Under the pieces are notes generated by a model. That model was not told the DNA's origin. It saw only the letters and a program-made list of their open reading frames with translations, and searched no databases. Of a DNA stretch of 36,665 bases, positions 14,790-22,270 are shown piece after piece. The stretch's first letter is position 1; the number at the start of each line of letters is the position of its first letter. Made by a program: the position numbers and the translations under genes. This DNA comes from a virus. The DNA lies in IMG/VR virus record IMGVR_UViG_3300044800_000058, positions 1 to 36,665 of that record, one strand, 5' to 3'.

Positions 14790-15397
14790 GAAAATGACTC
14801 CGTTGCTGAAATCGTGATTGTAGGGTGCCGGTCTGGATCGAAATTCGCCACGTCCTGCTTGTCATCATTCAATCGAAAAATGGCCGTAGGGGACGCTATA
14901 ATTATGGCCGATGAATCAGTCGGACTTGACCGCAAAGGCGGCTCAAAAACGAGTGTGGCATGTCCAGAACCGTCCAGAGAGATAACAGCAGTTATGATTT
15001 TCAATTCATTATTGACACTGAAATAATCTCCGGGCAAAAACCAATTGGAAATGCTTGAAGTTCCCCATGCTGTAACAAGAGAGGTTCCCGTTTGACTCGC
15101 CCCGTAAACCGTCCCGGAACCAGTCACATTACCGCTCGGGGTCTTATGCGCCATATCGTAGGCATAAAAGCGGCCTGCAGCCCCTCTGAGTTTTGCCAGC
15201 CATGCCTTGAATATCCGGGCATCGGCCTGATTCAGATTCTGCCATGTCGCCGTCAATAGCCATCTGGCACCCGGCAATTCATAAGTTTGAACGGTTTTAT
15301 TCAATGGAGATTCGAAGGTCTGCGTATTCGGCTGCAGACCGAAGGTGCATTGAGAGGTATTCGCCCTAGCAAGAGTCGGGAGACTTAGGATCGTCAT
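14786..15397 (-). CDS. Distal tail-like protein (203 aa)
   Basis: The protein begins MTILSLPTLARANTSQCTFG, then QPNTQTFESPLNKTVQTYEL and PGARWLLTATWQNLNQADA. This arrangement is typical of phage proteins encoded directly after the tape measure that form the distal tail ring. The middle GAAGRFYAYDMAHKTPSG is a further recognisable block. Its ATG overlaps the tape measure stop. The first 13 codons of this gene are included in the duplicated fragment at 4975-5156. Assignment to the distal tail position relies partly on gene order. Confidence 0.65.
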   Translation of the reverse strand: MTILSLPTLARANTSQCTFGLQPNTQTFESPLNKTVQTYELPGARWLLTATWQNLNQADARIFKAWLAKLRGAAGRFYAYDMAHKTPSGNVTGSGTVYGASQTGTSLVTAWGTSSISNWFLPGDYFSVNNELKIITAVISLDGSGHATLVFEPPLRSSPTDSSAIIIASPTAIFRLNDDKQDVANFDPDRHPTITISATESFS

Positions 15398-15541
15398 TTC
15401 ATCCTCCCGCTGGCATAGGCAAAGACACCACCACGCTGCATGCTGCTAAAGATTTCCGCCTTCGCCTGCTCTTTGGCCTGGGCCATGGCGACGTTTATCC
15501 TCTGTACTACTTCCGGGTCGGCTCCGCGTGCATCGATGGTA
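15359..15541 (-). repeat. Source copy of the duplicated tape measure 3' end
   Basis: This 183-base segment covers the C-terminal coding part of the tape measure gene and the first codons of the next gene. A near copy (one base shorter, about 95 percent identical) is found at 4975-5156, in the same orientation, fused to the membrane-protein gene. The copy here keeps both genes intact and is in its expected position, so it is the source. Confidence 0.93.
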
Positions 15542-17868
15542 ATGTGCTGGGTAACATTCGCGCCGCCCACTTTATCTGCGGGCGTGATCATCCCGGATGC
15601 TCCGGGTGTAAATAATTCGGGCGCTCCCTTTTCGCCTACCCAATAGGACTGGCCTGCAGAGACAGCGCCGCCGAATTCCCGTCCCTGGTATTGTGTACCG
15701 GCGATAATGCCGACCTGGGCCATGCCTATCGCTCCGGCCATGTAGGCAAGGGGAATAGCTGCTACCCCTAACTTGGATGCTGCACCCAGAATCCCGGCCA
15801 CGGCAAGGGCGGTCGATATGATGGCCTGCCCTATTGCGAGGGCTTTCCACATCTCGAATTGAGTCTTATCGTTTTTATTCATCATCCCGGCAATCTGTCC
15901 CAATTGGCCAGCGACAATGCCGCCGATGCTGGTCCACTTTTCCATTTCGAGGCGCTGAGATTCGGCGCTGTATTGCTGATCGAGGAGTTTTTTCTTCTCT
16001 AAGACCAGCTGATAATCAGCCAAGTCCTTCCCATATAGTTCTTTCATCTTTTCATATGTGGCAATCTGAGCGTTGATCATCGCCATATCCTGATCGTGCT
16101 TCAATGCAAGGTCAGCCTGGGGGCCTGCCATATTTCCAAAAATATCAGGAATTCGATTCGCTATCGCCCTATTCCCAAATTGCCATCCCGCGGTAATCGA
16201 CTGTTCCCGTTGCTTGCTCTGGAAGATAGAAAAATTATCAAGGATATCCTTCAACTGCTTTTGTGCTAGACCTTCCGGAGAGAGGGAAAGTCGCTGGTAC
16301 TCGGGAGATGCCTGAGTGAAAGCAACCCGCGCTTTAGCGACTTTTTCATACGATCCCACCAGTTCAAGAATCTGGATCTGGAGATTGTTCAGGTCTCTTG
16401 ATTGATCATAGAGTTTTGTTTTTGTTTCATCCGCGTCCGCAATCTGTTTTTCATGCCATTTCGCTTCGACTGCATTAACAGCCATGATAGCCTTTTGGGT
16501 GGTTTCATATGACTTATTGACCTTCGCTGCCATTTCATCGGTGGGATTTGCATTGTATAGCGCGAGCGCCTTTTTCTCTGTATCCTGGGCAGCTTTAAGT
16601 TCTTTCTGTTTGGCGTCGAGCTCGATCTGCAGACTGTTCTCATTGAGGGAATGCTTTTTATCAAGATAGGATTGCAGGGCGGTCAGGCCCCAATTGTAAG
16701 AAATCTGGTTCACCTGTTCCGAGGCATCGTTGGCCTGCTTCTGTAACTGAGCAATGGTCTCATAATAGGTCTTCAGATAAGCGAGGTAGGCATTCGCGGC
16801 CGCAAGTTCCTTGCTTCCTCCTTTGTTGGGAACGGCTGTGAGATCGCCGGTCGGTGCTGCACTTGTTTTGGTTTTTCTGTCATAAGCCTTGGCAATGGCC
16901 TCAAGCGATTCTGCCTCCGCCTGGGCGATGATGGCCATCCGATTCTTGTATTCCTCAGCAACCTTGGTATCGTCGATTAAGTCAGAGGTTAATCCGCCCG
17001 TACTCGCCCACGCGGTAATTCTGTCCGCAAACGACGTCCAGAACACCGTGGCTTCCTGGATGTCCCTGACCAATTCCTTGATCGCATGCCCGAATCCGCC
17101 TGCAGCATTGACTCCCTGATCATTCATCGCGGACGCGACCGAAATAACCGCTGGCATCAGCTCGTTGCCAAACTGCACCGCCAATGATTTACTGACGAGT
17201 TCGAGGTCATGTATGCTTTCTTTGTATTCGTAGGCTTTGGCAACGCCCTCCGGGCCTACAATCAAGTGTAACCGTTCCGCCGTGTCCTGGGCCTTTTGCA
17301 TGGCTTCAGGCGTCAGCCTGAGGATCTCCTGCAACTGGCCCCATGACCGGCCATAGAGCGCCATGGCTATCACGTTGCGGTCAGCCCCGGACTTCGTTTC
17401 CAGTAACTTCTCATTAACGTTCGCCATAATCTGGGGCATCGGCAAGAGATGGCCGCTGGCATCCTTGACGGATATCCCGTATTCATCGAACTTGTCCGTT
17501 CCCTGGGCTAATGTCCGCGAGAGTTTGAGGGCGGCATTTACAGCGGTATCATGTTCAATTCCGAGTTCCTTGATTGCAACTTCAAATACGCTGGCGGCCT
17601 CCGTTGTGATGCCAAAGGTGTTGGACAACTGCTTGGCCTGGATATTCCAGTTCGCTGCGCCATCTATCAGTTTTGCGAATCCGGCTCCGGCAGCTATCCC
17701 GACGAGGGCTTGCCCGATCTTATTAATGGCACCGGCAGCGGCATCGAGGGAACCCACCATCTGTTTGGATGAGTCCCCGACAATCTTCGTCACTTTGCCC
17801 ATGTCGCTTGTGAACTTCGCCATATCAGCAGACATTGAAACAACGAGATCTCCGAGTTGCCCGCTCAT
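15394..17868 (-). CDS. Tape measure protein (824 aa)
   Basis: The longest tail gene in the minus-strand operon, next to the tail chaperones. It starts MSGQLGDLVVSMSADMAKFT, has an N-terminal Ala/Gly-rich helix (AAAGAINKIGQALVGIAAGA), long helical and coiled-coil segments (about residues 370-500), and a hydrophobic region near 690-740 (GIVAGQLGQIAG, AVAGILGAASKLGVAAIPLA). A conserved C-terminal segment (GREFGGAVSAGQSYWVGEKG, PELFTPGASGMITP) is the hallmark of lambda-like tape measure C-termini. The protein sets tail length and takes part in DNA injection. Start and stop overlap the neighbouring genes by 4 bases. Confidence 0.9.
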   Translation of the reverse strand: MSGQLGDLVVSMSADMAKFTSDMGKVTKIVGDSSKQMVGSLDAAAGAINKIGQALVGIAAGAGFAKLIDGAANWNIQAKQLSNTFGITTEAASVFEVAIKELGIEHDTAVNAALKLSRTLAQGTDKFDEYGISVKDASGHLLPMPQIMANVNEKLLETKSGADRNVIAMALYGRSWGQLQEILRLTPEAMQKAQDTAERLHLIVGPEGVAKAYEYKESIHDLELVSKSLAVQFGNELMPAVISVASAMNDQGVNAAGGFGHAIKELVRDIQEATVFWTSFADRITAWASTGGLTSDLIDDTKVAEEYKNRMAIIAQAEAESLEAIAKAYDRKTKTSAAPTGDLTAVPNKGGSKELAAANAYLAYLKTYYETIAQLQKQANDASEQVNQISYNWGLTALQSYLDKKHSLNENSLQIELDAKQKELKAAQDTEKKALALYNANPTDEMAAKVNKSYETTQKAIMAVNAVEAKWHEKQIADADETKTKLYDQSRDLNNLQIQILELVGSYEKVAKARVAFTQASPEYQRLSLSPEGLAQKQLKDILDNFSIFQSKQREQSITAGWQFGNRAIANRIPDIFGNMAGPQADLALKHDQDMAMINAQIATYEKMKELYGKDLADYQLVLEKKKLLDQQYSAESQRLEMEKWTSIGGIVAGQLGQIAGMMNKNDKTQFEMWKALAIGQAIISTALAVAGILGAASKLGVAAIPLAYMAGAIGMAQVGIIAGTQYQGREFGGAVSAGQSYWVGEKGAPELFTPGASGMITPADKVGGANVTQHITIDARGADPEVVQRINVAMAQAKEQAKAEIFSSMQRGGVFAYASGRMK

Positions 17869-18398
17869 GTGTTCACCTGCTTTGGCGCTTCTTTGTCTAT
17901 CCGCTCATGAAGGTATTCACGCATCTGCTCAACCGCTTCCATTTTTTTGGATTCAAAGGCAGGACGAAGGAAAGATTTTGCTGCCATTTTTGAGGTTCCG
18001 AATTCCAAGAAGCGCCAATAAAAAGCAAAAAATTTGCTGGCGCGATCTTTCCAGCCAGCAATACCCGTATTGAATGTCACAGCATACGGACTTTTGCGCG
18101 TTTTCCATGACGCAATCTTGCTCTTCATAAATCCAGGCGGAACGGTTATTTTTTGTCCGTTGAATTCCCGTATCGTTCCGATGTCGCCCCTATTGATGAG
18201 GGCACTTAATATCAAGGTCATCTTGCCAGATACTTGTGTAGTGGCTCTTTGCCGCGCTTCATTTCTAATGGACTTTGCCCCGGCGCGGACACCGCCAATA
18301 AGAATGTTTTTTGCTATTTTATCGGGAAACGCCAAAAGAACTTTTTCCAGTTCGGCGAGCCCCTTAATTTGGACAGTTCCGGTATCTATGTCGTTCAT
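17865..18398 (-). CDS. HK97 gp10-like head-tail/tail completion protein (177 aa)
   Basis: The N-terminal pattern VQIKGLAELEKVLLAFPDKI is followed by GGVRAGAKSIRNEARQRA. It matches the HK97 gp10-like family (K-G-x-x-E-L-x-x-x-L-x-x-L-P ... R-A-G-A-x-x-I-x-x-x-A-R). These proteins act at the head-tail interface or in tail completion. The C-terminal half holds a basic stretch and RFLEFGTSKMAAKSFLRPAF, where F-L-E-F-G-T and R-P-A-F are again family motifs. The ATG overlaps the stop of the frameshifted tail chaperone. In most phages this gene lies nearer the connectors; here it lies between chaperone and tape measure. Confidence 0.8.
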   Translation of the reverse strand: MNDIDTGTVQIKGLAELEKVLLAFPDKIAKNILIGGVRAGAKSIRNEARQRATTQVSGKMTLILSALINRGDIGTIREFNGQKITVPPGFMKSKIASWKTRKSPYAVTFNTGIAGWKDRASKFFAFYWRFLEFGTSKMAAKSFLRPAFESKKMEAVEQMREYLHERIDKEAPKQVNT

Positions 18399-19059
18399 TT
18401 TCCGAATACCCTTGTCGCGTAGGCTTCAAGTTCTTTTACCGTTAATTGTCGCTCCTTCTCTTCCGGCTTATCGTAAAAGTTCATAAAATCGGCAGTCGTA
18501 AAGGGATCTGGGCGCTTCTGCGAATCCCGGTTTATATTCGCGGTCAGGGTCATTATCTGGCCATGTCTCAGTTCGGATCGAAACTCTCCGAATGGTTCAA
18601 AACTGTTATAATTAAGCCAGCCGTTGAGTTGCCGTGCTGTCAGGCGTTGAAGCAGATGATCGGGATGTGGAAACCCGAGGTGAAGGGCCAGCCGGTAAAG
18701 GAATAAGACTCGCGGCTGGCTCTTTATTTTTTTGATTCATCGCCTACAAGTCCGTTCAGTCGCCGTGCAACTTGGGCCAATTTGCCGAATTGCGAACTGG
18801 CCGCTTTTTCAAGGAGCGGAATGTCCTCATCTGAAAACAGTCGTTTACCGTCTTCATCAATCGCACTCACAGCGACGAGGGCCGGGATGAATTTTGACAT
18901 GACAATGTCGCCGTTCTCGTTTTGCAGTTCCTTTCGGGTATAGAGATTCATCATGTCGGTTGCTCCGAGTTCCGAAAGGACCACTTCTCCGCCCTCAATC
19001 GTGACGGTTTCCTGTTTCAATTTCATTGATTCAAGGAACGCATTCTTATCAAGAATCAT
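18395..19059 (-). CDS. Tail assembly chaperone GT fusion by -1 ribosomal frameshift (221 aa)
   Basis: Reading 19059-18727 in the first frame, slipping back one base on the seven A residues (18733-18727), then continuing from ATA (18727-18725) to TGA at 18397-18395 gives 111 + 110 residues. The second part has no start codon of its own near its beginning. It contains FLYRLALHLGFPHPDHLLQ, LTARQLNGWLNYNSFEPFGE and RPDPFTTADFMNFYDKPE. These match the gpT/DUF4035-type extension (L-A-L-H-L-G ... L-T-x-R-x-L-x-x-W-x-x-Y-x-x-x-E-P-F-G ... D-F-M). Such GT proteins recruit major tail protein to the tape measure. The stop overlaps the next ATG (ATGA). Confidence 0.88.
18687..18733 (-). promoter_or_regulatory. 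Programmed -1 frameshift site: A7 slippery run plus stimulatory hairpin
   Basis: On the minus strand the slippery heptamer A-AAA-AAA lies at 18733-18727 and is followed at once by the zero-frame stop TAA. Six bases downstream begins a perfect 8-bp stem, GCCAGCCG (18720-18713) pairing with CGGCTGGC (18694-18687), around an 18-base loop. The spacing of a slip site and hairpin fits known -1 frameshift signals in tail chaperone genes. Confidence 0.85.
18724..19059 (-). CDS. Tail assembly chaperone, gpG-like (zero-frame product, 111 aa)
   Basis: The 111-residue product begins MILDKNAFLESMKLKQETVT. It carries the ELGATDMMNLYTRKELQNEN segment typical of lambda gpG-like tail assembly chaperones (a strand-rich N-terminus and then acidic helices). 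It lies between the major tail gene and the tape measure gene, as expected. Ribosomes reaching its end meet AAAAAAA followed by TAA, and a minority should shift to make the longer product listed separately. A ribosome binding site GGAAAGGTGATTT precedes the start. It directly follows the tRNA gene. Confidence 0.85.
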   Translation of the reverse strand: MILDKNAFLESMKLKQETVTIEGGEVVLSELGATDMMNLYTRKELQNENGDIVMSKFIPALVAVSAIDEDGKRLFSDEDIPLLEKAASSQFGKLAQVARRLNGLVGDESKK

Positions 19060-19079
19060 AAATCACCTTTCCTGAGTAT

Positions 19080-19155
19080 TGGTGGCGCGGGAAGGAGTCG
19101 CACCTTCTTTTTCAAGTTTATGAGACTTGCGAGATAACTGTTTCTCTACCGCGCG
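19080..19155 (-). tRNA. tRNA with anticodon CAU (Met or Ile2), inside the tail operon
   Basis: The minus strand folds into a 76-base cloverleaf ending in an encoded CCA. Acceptor CGCGCGG pairs with CCGCGCC in six of seven positions (the first is C-C). The D stem is GAGA/UCUC with an 8-base loop. The anticodon stem is CAAGU/ACUUG with loop CUCAUAA, giving anticodon CAU. A 5-base variable loop follows, then T stem GAAGG/CCUUC with loop UGCGACU, and finally ACCA. The D loop lacks the usual GG pair and the T loop has G where Ψ55 is expected, so it may be decaying or divergent. Whether it reads AUG or, with lysidine, AUA cannot be decided here. Confidence 0.78.
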
Positions 19156-19165
19156 ATATTTAATC

Positions 19166-19831
19166 TTATGAACGTGTCACGGCGCCGCTGATCTGAAGCT
19201 CGAAACTTCCGGTTTGAACTCCGTCAACCGCTGCATCCGGAATGGTCCCGAATTTGAGAACGGCAGCTTTAAATGTCCTGATGCTTCCACCAGTCAAAAC
19301 AACCTTGAAATCGGAGACAACCGATCCCACAAAAGCAGCGAGGGCCGCCATTTGGCCAGGATCATCAACTTTTTCAAAATACGACATAGCCACAGTACCG
19401 TTATCAATGAGACCCGTCTCAAATTCCTTTGCGAGACTGTCAAGATCAGTGACATCAATCTTGCTGGCCTGTGCACCACCCGGCTTTATATCCTTGATTT
19501 CTTTTATCTGAGTCCAGGCTGCGGGTGTCGCGTGCGCCGTTCCGTAAGTAATGGTCTTCCCGGTCGTGTCTATATCGACCGCAAACGTATCATTGGTGAC
19601 GCCCGTAGCATAATGCGTTGCGACGGCGGTCTTACCGTTAAGCAAGGCGTCGTCCGCTCCGGCAAAGCCGCTGTCAAATGTGACAACGTCGCCATTGGCG
19701 ACTCCTCCATGGCCGGTCATGGTCAGAATTGTAGGGTTTCCGCATACAACTAAAGTCAATGCCTCGGCTGCGGTTGCTGCACCTGCAATATAAATTTTTG
19801 AACCTTGTGCTAATTGGGCTGCGACAGACAT
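19166..19831 (-). CDS. Major tail (tube) protein (221 aa)
   Basis: The C-terminal part contains IKEIKDIKPGGAQASKIDVT, DLDSLAKEFETGLIDNGTVA and a later SFELQISGAVTRS. This is the lambda gpV-like tail tube pattern: a loop rich in G-G-x-x-x-x-x-I-D-V-T-D-L, then strands. Between the N-terminal strand (residues 1-20) and this core there is an inserted region of about 80 residues with GNPTILTMTGHGGVANGDVV, probably a surface domain. The gene lies between the tail terminator and the chaperones, has a strong ribosome binding site (AAAGGAGGACATTGAA), and should be the most abundant tail protein. Confidence 0.82.
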   Translation of the reverse strand: MSVAAQLAQGSKIYIAGAATAAEALTLVVCGNPTILTMTGHGGVANGDVVTFDSGFAGADDALLNGKTAVATHYATGVTNDTFAVDIDTTGKTITYGTAHATPAAWTQIKEIKDIKPGGAQASKIDVTDLDSLAKEFETGLIDNGTVAMSYFEKVDDPGQMAALAAFVGSVVSDFKVVLTGGSIRTFKAAVLKFGTIPDAAVDGVQTGSFELQISGAVTRS

Positions 19832-19871
19832 TTCAATGTCCTCCTTTTTTTAAATTTTTAATTTCCGCTCA

Positions 19872-20558
19872 TCAACTCCCTCCACAATTGAAGTCCATGT
19901 GCGAATAATAACGTCTCGTTTCCTCTTCAAATCCGTCAACCGGGACGGAGGATGAATAATTAAACAGTGCCGTGACCGTCGTCGCAGGATCTGAAGTTTG
20001 CGCGAGTAGCGATGCCGCTGCCATTGCCACATTGACAGCCGCGACAATTGACACGAGATCCGCACTATTCACGGCATAAACGCTGATCTGAATACGCGGC
20101 CGCTCTACTCCCGTATCGCCTTCCAGATTTTCGTAACATGCGCCGCCTATGATGGTAAAAACGCCGTATGTCTGCGCCACCGTTGCTGCCGATCCGTCCG
20201 GGTCCGGATGTTGTATGTAATAGAGCTCGCCTCCAAAAACAGCCGACAGAATGGCGTCGATTTTTTGTTGAAGAGTCAATCCGGGGCTGATCGTAATCGG
20301 ATAGGTGCCCATGAGCGAAGAACCAGGGCCGAAATATACACCTGCTTGTACCTGGGCGGCCGTAGGGACATGATAAGTGCCGGCAACACCATTGACAGTA
20401 TCCGTATCGAGGACACCGGCGACATCGGGGAAATCCGCATTGAAGGTCAGGTCAAATCCGGTAAGGTCAATGGTATCTCCAACGATGGGGATCCTAGCCA
20501 GGTCCCAAACGGTAGGGTCATTCCAATTACCTGCTTTTAATGCCGTGATTTTTGCCAT
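19872..20558 (-). CDS. Tail terminator (DUF3168-like) fused to an N-terminal beta domain (228 aa)
   Basis: The C-terminal ~130 residues (LQQKIDAILSAVFGGELYYI ... PRIQISVYAVNSADLVSIVA) fit DUF3168-like tail terminators, which cap the tail tube and join it to the head (lambda gpU / HK97 gp10-region function). The N-terminal ~90 residues are different. They begin AKITALKAGNWNDPTVWDLA and contain PIVGDTIDLTGFDLTFNADF, a G-N-W-x-D-x-x-x-W / P-x-x-G-D-x-V-x-L motif seen in phage decoration or carbohydrate-binding beta domains. The fusion would display an extra domain at the neck. The start follows GAATGACTCG and an HNH gene upstream. Confidence 0.7.
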   Translation of the reverse strand: MAKITALKAGNWNDPTVWDLARIPIVGDTIDLTGFDLTFNADFPDVAGVLDTDTVNGVAGTYHVPTAAQVQAGVYFGPGSSLMGTYPITISPGLTLQQKIDAILSAVFGGELYYIQHPDPDGSAATVAQTYGVFTIIGGACYENLEGDTGVERPRIQISVYAVNSADLVSIVAAVNVAMAAASLLAQTSDPATTVTALFNYSSSVPVDGFEEETRRYYSHMDFNCGGS

Positions 20559-20562
20559 CGAG

Positions 20563-20910
20563 TCATTCCTTTGGCCTGTTCTTTATCTTTGCATTCCAGA
20601 TCTTCGCGTCATCGCGCACGGTCACATTGAAACTCCTGAAATTTCCGAGATGCCCAAACCCCAGATGGCAGTCGTGGCCGAATTCATTGGACTCGCAGAG
20701 CGTTATGAAATTATTCCGGTCAAGTTCCAGGTCCGGATGAAGATGAAAGGGTCTGATGTGGTGAACCTCCAGGACCTTCGTGCCGCCGCAGACGGTGCAT
20801 ACGTCATTATCTTTAAGATATGCGGCGCGAGTCTTGGACCATTGCCCCGACCGTTTGACATTGGCCGGGACCTTTGCCCTTTCTCTCTCAAGGCTCTGTT
20901 TAAGATTCAT
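20563..20910 (-). CDS. HNH endonuclease in the connector cluster (115 aa)
   Basis: A classical HNH core is visible: CTVCGGTKVLEVHHIRPFHL (zinc-binding C-x2-C and the H-H pair), then LDRNNFITLCESNEFGHDCH, with the conserved N and the second C/H pair, and a short tail. The N-terminal basic helix (LERERAKVPANVKRSGQWSK) may bind DNA. The gene overlaps the head closure gene by 4 bases (ATGA) and lies 5 bases before the tail terminator, so it is embedded in a structural operon without breaking it. It may be a free-standing homing nuclease, or an HNH protein that helps terminase cutting, although another HNH protein lies next to terminase. Confidence 0.85.
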   Translation of the reverse strand: MNLKQSLERERAKVPANVKRSGQWSKTRAAYLKDNDVCTVCGGTKVLEVHHIRPFHLHPDLELDRNNFITLCESNEFGHDCHLGFGHLGNFRSFNVTVRDDAKIWNAKIKNRPKE

Positions 20911-21236
20911 GCCGCCTTCGCTCCCGCTTCGCAGGTCATATATATCTCGCGGTGACGACCATCAATATCTTCAGGTTGCCCCAGGATACTGTAAATCATT
21001 CCATTCTCATCGACTATCCGCATATTCCCCGTCACGCCCGGGATATATCGAATCCCGATTGTGAAATTGGCCCCCGGCCATGTCGCCTGTGCATTCGCTC
21101 TGTCAAAACCCCTCAGCATTTCTATAGAGGCCATGGGGGTTGCGAATGTGGCCCATGTGGTAGTTGAGACGCCGTTGGTCTTCGTGGTCGTCGGTATCTG
21201 GATGGTCACTTTGTGCCGTAATGCTCCCGATCTCAT
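20907..21236 (-). CDS. Head closure / head-tail adaptor protein (109 aa)
   Basis: The sequence MRSGALRHKVTIQIPTTTKT ... TWATFATPMASIEMLRG, followed by RIVDENGMIYSILGQPEDID and REIYMTCEAG, matches the phage head-tail joining family (SPP1 gp16 / HK97 gp7-like): M-x-x-G-x-L-x-x-x-V-x-I, then W-x-x-x-x-x-x-x-A-x-I, then a Y-x-I-x-x-x-x-D strand. The protein closes the portal after packaging and bridges to the tail terminator. It follows the gp6-like connector in the usual order. Confidence 0.85.
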   Translation of the reverse strand: MRSGALRHKVTIQIPTTTKTNGVSTTTWATFATPMASIEMLRGFDRANAQATWPGANFTIGIRYIPGVTGNMRIVDENGMIYSILGQPEDIDGRHREIYMTCEAGAKAA

Positions 21237-21239
21237 CGC

Positions 21240-21872
21240 TTACCACCCATAAATCCGGTAGTGCTCCAGAAGACCATCTGCAAGCGTAGACAGATCCACC
21301 TGCATAAGGCGACCCGACGCCACGGTTTCCGTTTCACGATTTTCCCAGAGATTCGCCACATTGAGCAACATCCAGTTTTTTATTCCTTCAGGGATGTCGC
21401 TTCCTGCAACTCCATAACCTGCTGCAAACCTGATCGTCACAACTTCAAGGTCGTCGATGGTAGACGGCCACACCTGGCCATAAATCGGCAAAACCTTTCC
21501 CGGCTGGCATTTCGGCGTTATCAACGTGGTTCCTTCTGAAATAACGCGATAGAGCGATGAATCCAGGGGCTGCGTGTTACCGTCCGGGTCAATATAAGTA
21601 ATGCTCGTTATCAACTGCAGGGGTGGTAGCGGAATTTCTATCGGATTCCGAACATTCGGAAATCTATCAAGAAGCAGATCCCATGACGCATTGATCAGTT
21701 GCCGCCGCGTTATGGCCTCACACTTTTGCCGGATCGCGGAAATATAAAGCGTCACCATTGCCGTCTGGCCAAGAGAAGCAATATATCCTGTACCCAGTCT
21801 CGAATGTACCTCAAGGTCGCCTGGGGTGATCGGCTCGACTGCCGGTGCCGTGTGCAGAACGAGGCGCATCAA
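21240..21872 (-). CDS. Head-tail connector, gp6/phiE125 gp8-like (210 aa)
   Basis: The protein begins MMRLVLHTAPAVEPITPGDL and has ISAIRQKCEAITRRQLINAS, WDLLLDRFPNVRNPIEIPLP and LITSITYIDPDGNTQPLDSS. These are hallmarks of the gp6-like connector family (P-I-T-x-x-x-x-x-x-H-x-x-x, then A-R-x-x-x-E-x-x-T-x-R-x-L, then W-x-x-x-x-D-x-F-P, and I-x-Y-x-D-x-x-G). It would form the adaptor ring under the portal. The start follows the stop of the signal-peptide protein gene with a 4-base overlap. Confidence 0.87.
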   Translation of the reverse strand: MMRLVLHTAPAVEPITPGDLEVHSRLGTGYIASLGQTAMVTLYISAIRQKCEAITRRQLINASWDLLLDRFPNVRNPIEIPLPPLQLITSITYIDPDGNTQPLDSSLYRVISEGTTLITPKCQPGKVLPIYGQVWPSTIDDLEVVTIRFAAGYGVAGSDIPEGIKNWMLLNVANLWENRETETVASGRLMQVDLSTLADGLLEHYRIYGW

Positions 21873-22270
21873 TAGCCCTCTTCAAAATATGCCACCGTAG
21901 CAGTCAGTCCGGCTGCGCAGATCCCATAAATTGCCGCATAATTTCTATCCATGACAAACGTCTCTCCGGCCTTCAGGGGGAATCCCGTTGAAGAAGTAAC
22001 GCCAGAAGCCCCCAGATAAACCGTGTTCGTGGTGTCAGTGTTTCGAATTGCGATTGAATATCTGTAGTGTCCAGCAGTCGGCGCCGCCTTGATGAGATAA
22101 CCCGGAGCGGTAGTTCCTATTGACACTGAAGCTGCATTAACACTCGGACTCAGTGCCGTTTTCATCCACTGAATGGTCGGACGTGATAACTCAATGGGGT
22201 CTACCGCAAAGGCAATCGTGGGTATCAGCAGGAGCGCAATGCAGAAAATGAACAAAATAATCTTTTTCAC
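21869..22270 (-). CDS. Secreted or virion-associated protein with signal peptide (133 aa)
   Basis: The N-terminus MKKIILFIFCIALLLIPTIA followed by FAVDP is a clear Sec signal peptide with an A-x-A cleavage site near residue 22. The mature ~110 residues are beta-rich (VSIGTTAPGYLIKAAPTAGH, YRYSIAIRNTDTTNTVYLGA) and resemble small structural beta-sandwich proteins in phage head modules. The gene is stop-start coupled to both neighbours: the Lys-rich protein upstream and the connector downstream. A secreted protein in the connector cluster is unexpected; it may coat the cell surface or be an exported virion-like moron. No family was recognised. Confidence 0.65.
   Translation of the reverse strand: MKKIILFIFCIALLLIPTIAFAVDPIELSRPTIQWMKTALSPSVNAASVSIGTTAPGYLIKAAPTAGHYRYSIAIRNTDTTNTVYLGASGVTSSTGFPLKAGETFVMDRNYAAIYGICAAGLTATVAYFEEGY

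Noticed and set aside
17363-18073. 236-codon plus-strand frame opposite the tape measure gene
   Set aside because: Antisense to well-supported tail genes, no initiation signal and no recognisable domain; coding bias shadow.
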